Assembly: GCA_002428405.1 (NCBI GenBank)
Contig: DIWD01000028.1
Location: 1-15,126, forward strand
Length of the DNA stretch: 15,126 bases
Reading direction: 5' to 3'
Origin: a bacterium UBA6115
Lineage (GTDB): Bacteria; Bacillota_A; Clostridia; Christensenellales; Aristaeellaceae
Each line of letters opens with the position of its first letter. Position 1 is the stretch's first letter. The translations under genes were made by a program, and so were the position numbers. A model generated the notes under the pieces. The model did no database searches, had not been told where the DNA came from, and saw only the letters and a program-made list of their open reading frames with translations. Below are positions 14,166 to 15,126 of this stretch, in pieces.

Positions 14166-15077
14166 ATGATGGGCAACCTGCGGAGCGCGTGGCGGACGCT
14201 GTGCGAAACACGCTTCCAAACGGGGGTGCCGCTGTCGGCTCTGACCACAATCAGGACCGGCGGACCTGCGCGGTGGTTCCTGGACGTACAAGCTGAAGAA
14301 GAGGCCGCGCTGGCCTGGACCGCGGCCCAGGCGGAAGGCGTGCCGGTACTCTTTATCGGCAACGGCTCCAATCTGCTGATTCCTGACAGCGGGTATCCCG
14401 GACTGGCCATCCATTTCGGGACAGAGTTCTCGGGAATGACGCTGGACGGCCCGCGCATCCGCGCGCAGGCGGGCGTCCCGCTCAAAGCGCTTTCCCTGTT
14501 CGCCGCGGACAATGAACTGGCCGGCCTGGCCTTCGCAGCGGGGATCCCGGGTTCCCTGGGAGGAGCGGTTTTCATGAATGCCGGCGCCTTCAACGCGGAG
14601 ATGTCGCAGGCCGTTGAATCGGTGGACTGCCTGCGTCCTGATGGGACGCGGCTGAGCATGAGCCTTCAGGAAGCACAGCTATCCTACCGGCACAGCCGCA
14701 TGATGGACGAAGGGCTGGTGGTGCTGGGCGCGACCCTGCTGCTCATTCCCGGCAGCCGCGATGCGCTGTACGCCACCATGGCGGAGTTTCAGTCGCTGCG
14801 ACGGGAAAAACAGCCGCTGGCCTGGCCCAGCGCCGGCTCCTTCTTCAAACGGCCGACTGGGTATTTTGCCGGGGCCCTGATCGATCAGGCAGGTCTCAAA
14901 GGCCTGCGGATAGGGGGCGCCCAGGTGAGCGAGAAGCACGCCGGGTTCCTCATCAACCTTGGGGGTGCTTCCACGGCGGACTTTATCGCGCTGAAAGACG
15001 AAGTGCAGCGCCGGGTCATGGACCGCTTCGGCGTTATGCTGGAGCCGGAGGTCCGCATCATCCCGGAGACCTTCTGA
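14166..15077 (+). CDS. murB: UDP-N-acetylenolpyruvoylglucosamine reductase (MurB)
   Basis: A 303-residue FAD enzyme that reduces UDP-GlcNAc-enolpyruvate to UDP-MurNAc with NADPH, an early cytoplasmic step of peptidoglycan synthesis. FAD-binding features are TTIRTGGPA, IGNGSNLL and GIPGSLGGAVFMNAGAF. The catalytic Ser225 lies in SAGSFFKRP and the catalytic Glu295 in LEPEVRIIP, matching Ser229 and Glu325 of the E. coli enzyme. The length and the short YRHS region fit the type II MurB of Gram-positive bacteria. GGAGGA (14155-14160) serves ATG 14166 (5 nt) or the adjacent ATG 14169 (8 nt); the choice changes one residue. An upstream in-frame GTG or ATG near 14133 is not preceded by a good site. 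The stop overlaps the next start by one base. Confidence 0.96.
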   Translation: MMGNLRSAWRTLCETRFQTGVPLSALTTIRTGGPARWFLDVQAEEEAALAWTAAQAEGVPVLFIGNGSNLLIPDSGYPGLAIHFGTEFSGMTLDGPRIRAQAGVPLKALSLFAADNELAGLAFAAGIPGSLGGAVFMNAGAFNAEMSQAVESVDCLRPDGTRLSMSLQEAQLSYRHSRMMDEGLVVLGATLLLIPGSRDALYATMAEFQSLRREKQPLAWPSAGSFFKRPTGYFAGALIDQAGLKGLRIGGAQVSEKHAGFLINLGGASTADFIALKDEVQRRVMDRFGVMLEPEVRIIPETF

Positions 15078-15126
15078 TGAGTTTCTCCTCTCAAGTCAAG
15101 AGCGAGCTGGCAGCGCTGCCGGGACA
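15077..15126 (+). CDS. whiA: Start of a WhiA-like sporulation/division regulator (partial)
   Basis: ATG at 15077-15079 overlaps the murB TGA (15075-15077) as TGATG. The 16 visible codons read MSFSSQVKSELAALPG, which matches the conserved beginning of WhiA proteins (MSFSS or MSFAS, then VK or TK and ELA). WhiA is a DNA-binding protein related to homing endonucleases that influences cell division and sporulation, and in Gram-positive genomes it lies near murB, rapZ and yvcK. The gene is cut by the window edge, so only the N-terminus supports the call. Confidence 0.7.
   Translation, partial: MSFSSQVKSELAALPG

Noticed and set aside
14102..14296. A 64-codon frame overlapping the start of murB
   Set aside because: It is an out-of-frame reading across the murB promoter and first codons, with no ribosome binding site of its own.

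Overview
The window reads as chromosomal DNA from a moderately GC-rich member of the Bacillota, most likely class Clostridia. The reasons are strong AGGAGG-type ribosome binding sites, sigma-A-like promoters, a murB gene running directly into the start of whiA (a Gram-positive gene), and a MoxR/DUF58/transglutaminase operon of a kind common in clostridia. No tRNA, rRNA, CRISPR array, insertion sequence or phage gene was seen. The organism assignment is an inference.

Layout. (1) Bases 1-413 hold the possible tail of an upstream gene, a near-consensus promoter and a long leader with a nested hairpin. (2) Bases 414-3950 (+) encode a 1178-residue membrane c-di-GMP enzyme with a 5TM-LYT-like sensor, five PAS-like domains, GGDEF and HD-GYP. 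(3) Bases 8377-3977 (-) are a tightly overlapping operon: MoxR AAA+ ATPase, DUF58 protein, and a TgpA-like membrane transglutaminase. It has its own promoter. (4) Bases 9970-8546 (-) encode pyruvate kinase, with a promoter and a clear intrinsic terminator. (5) Bases 10130-11077 (+), divergent from pyk, encode an AEC-family permease. (6) Bases 11178-14086 (+) form a three-gene cassette: an HGGG-type alpha/beta hydrolase, a condensation/alcohol-acetyltransferase-like acyltransferase overlapping it by 4 nt, and a zinc-ribbon protein with about six membrane spans. (7) Bases 14166-15077 (+) encode MurB, overlapping by one base the first 16 codons of a whiA-like gene cut by the window edge.

How the genes fit together. 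The first gene is a self-contained sensor that could both make and degrade c-di-GMP. In the MoxR-DUF58-transglutaminase set, an ATPase and a DUF58 partner probably support assembly or activity of the membrane-anchored transglutaminase. Pyruvate kinase is central glycolysis, and its divergent AEC neighbour may move an organic acid. The hydrolase/acyltransferase/zinc-ribbon cassette is the least understood part and the best candidate for an undescribed function, plausibly acyl or ester chemistry at the membrane. murB and whiA belong to the cell-wall and division core genome.
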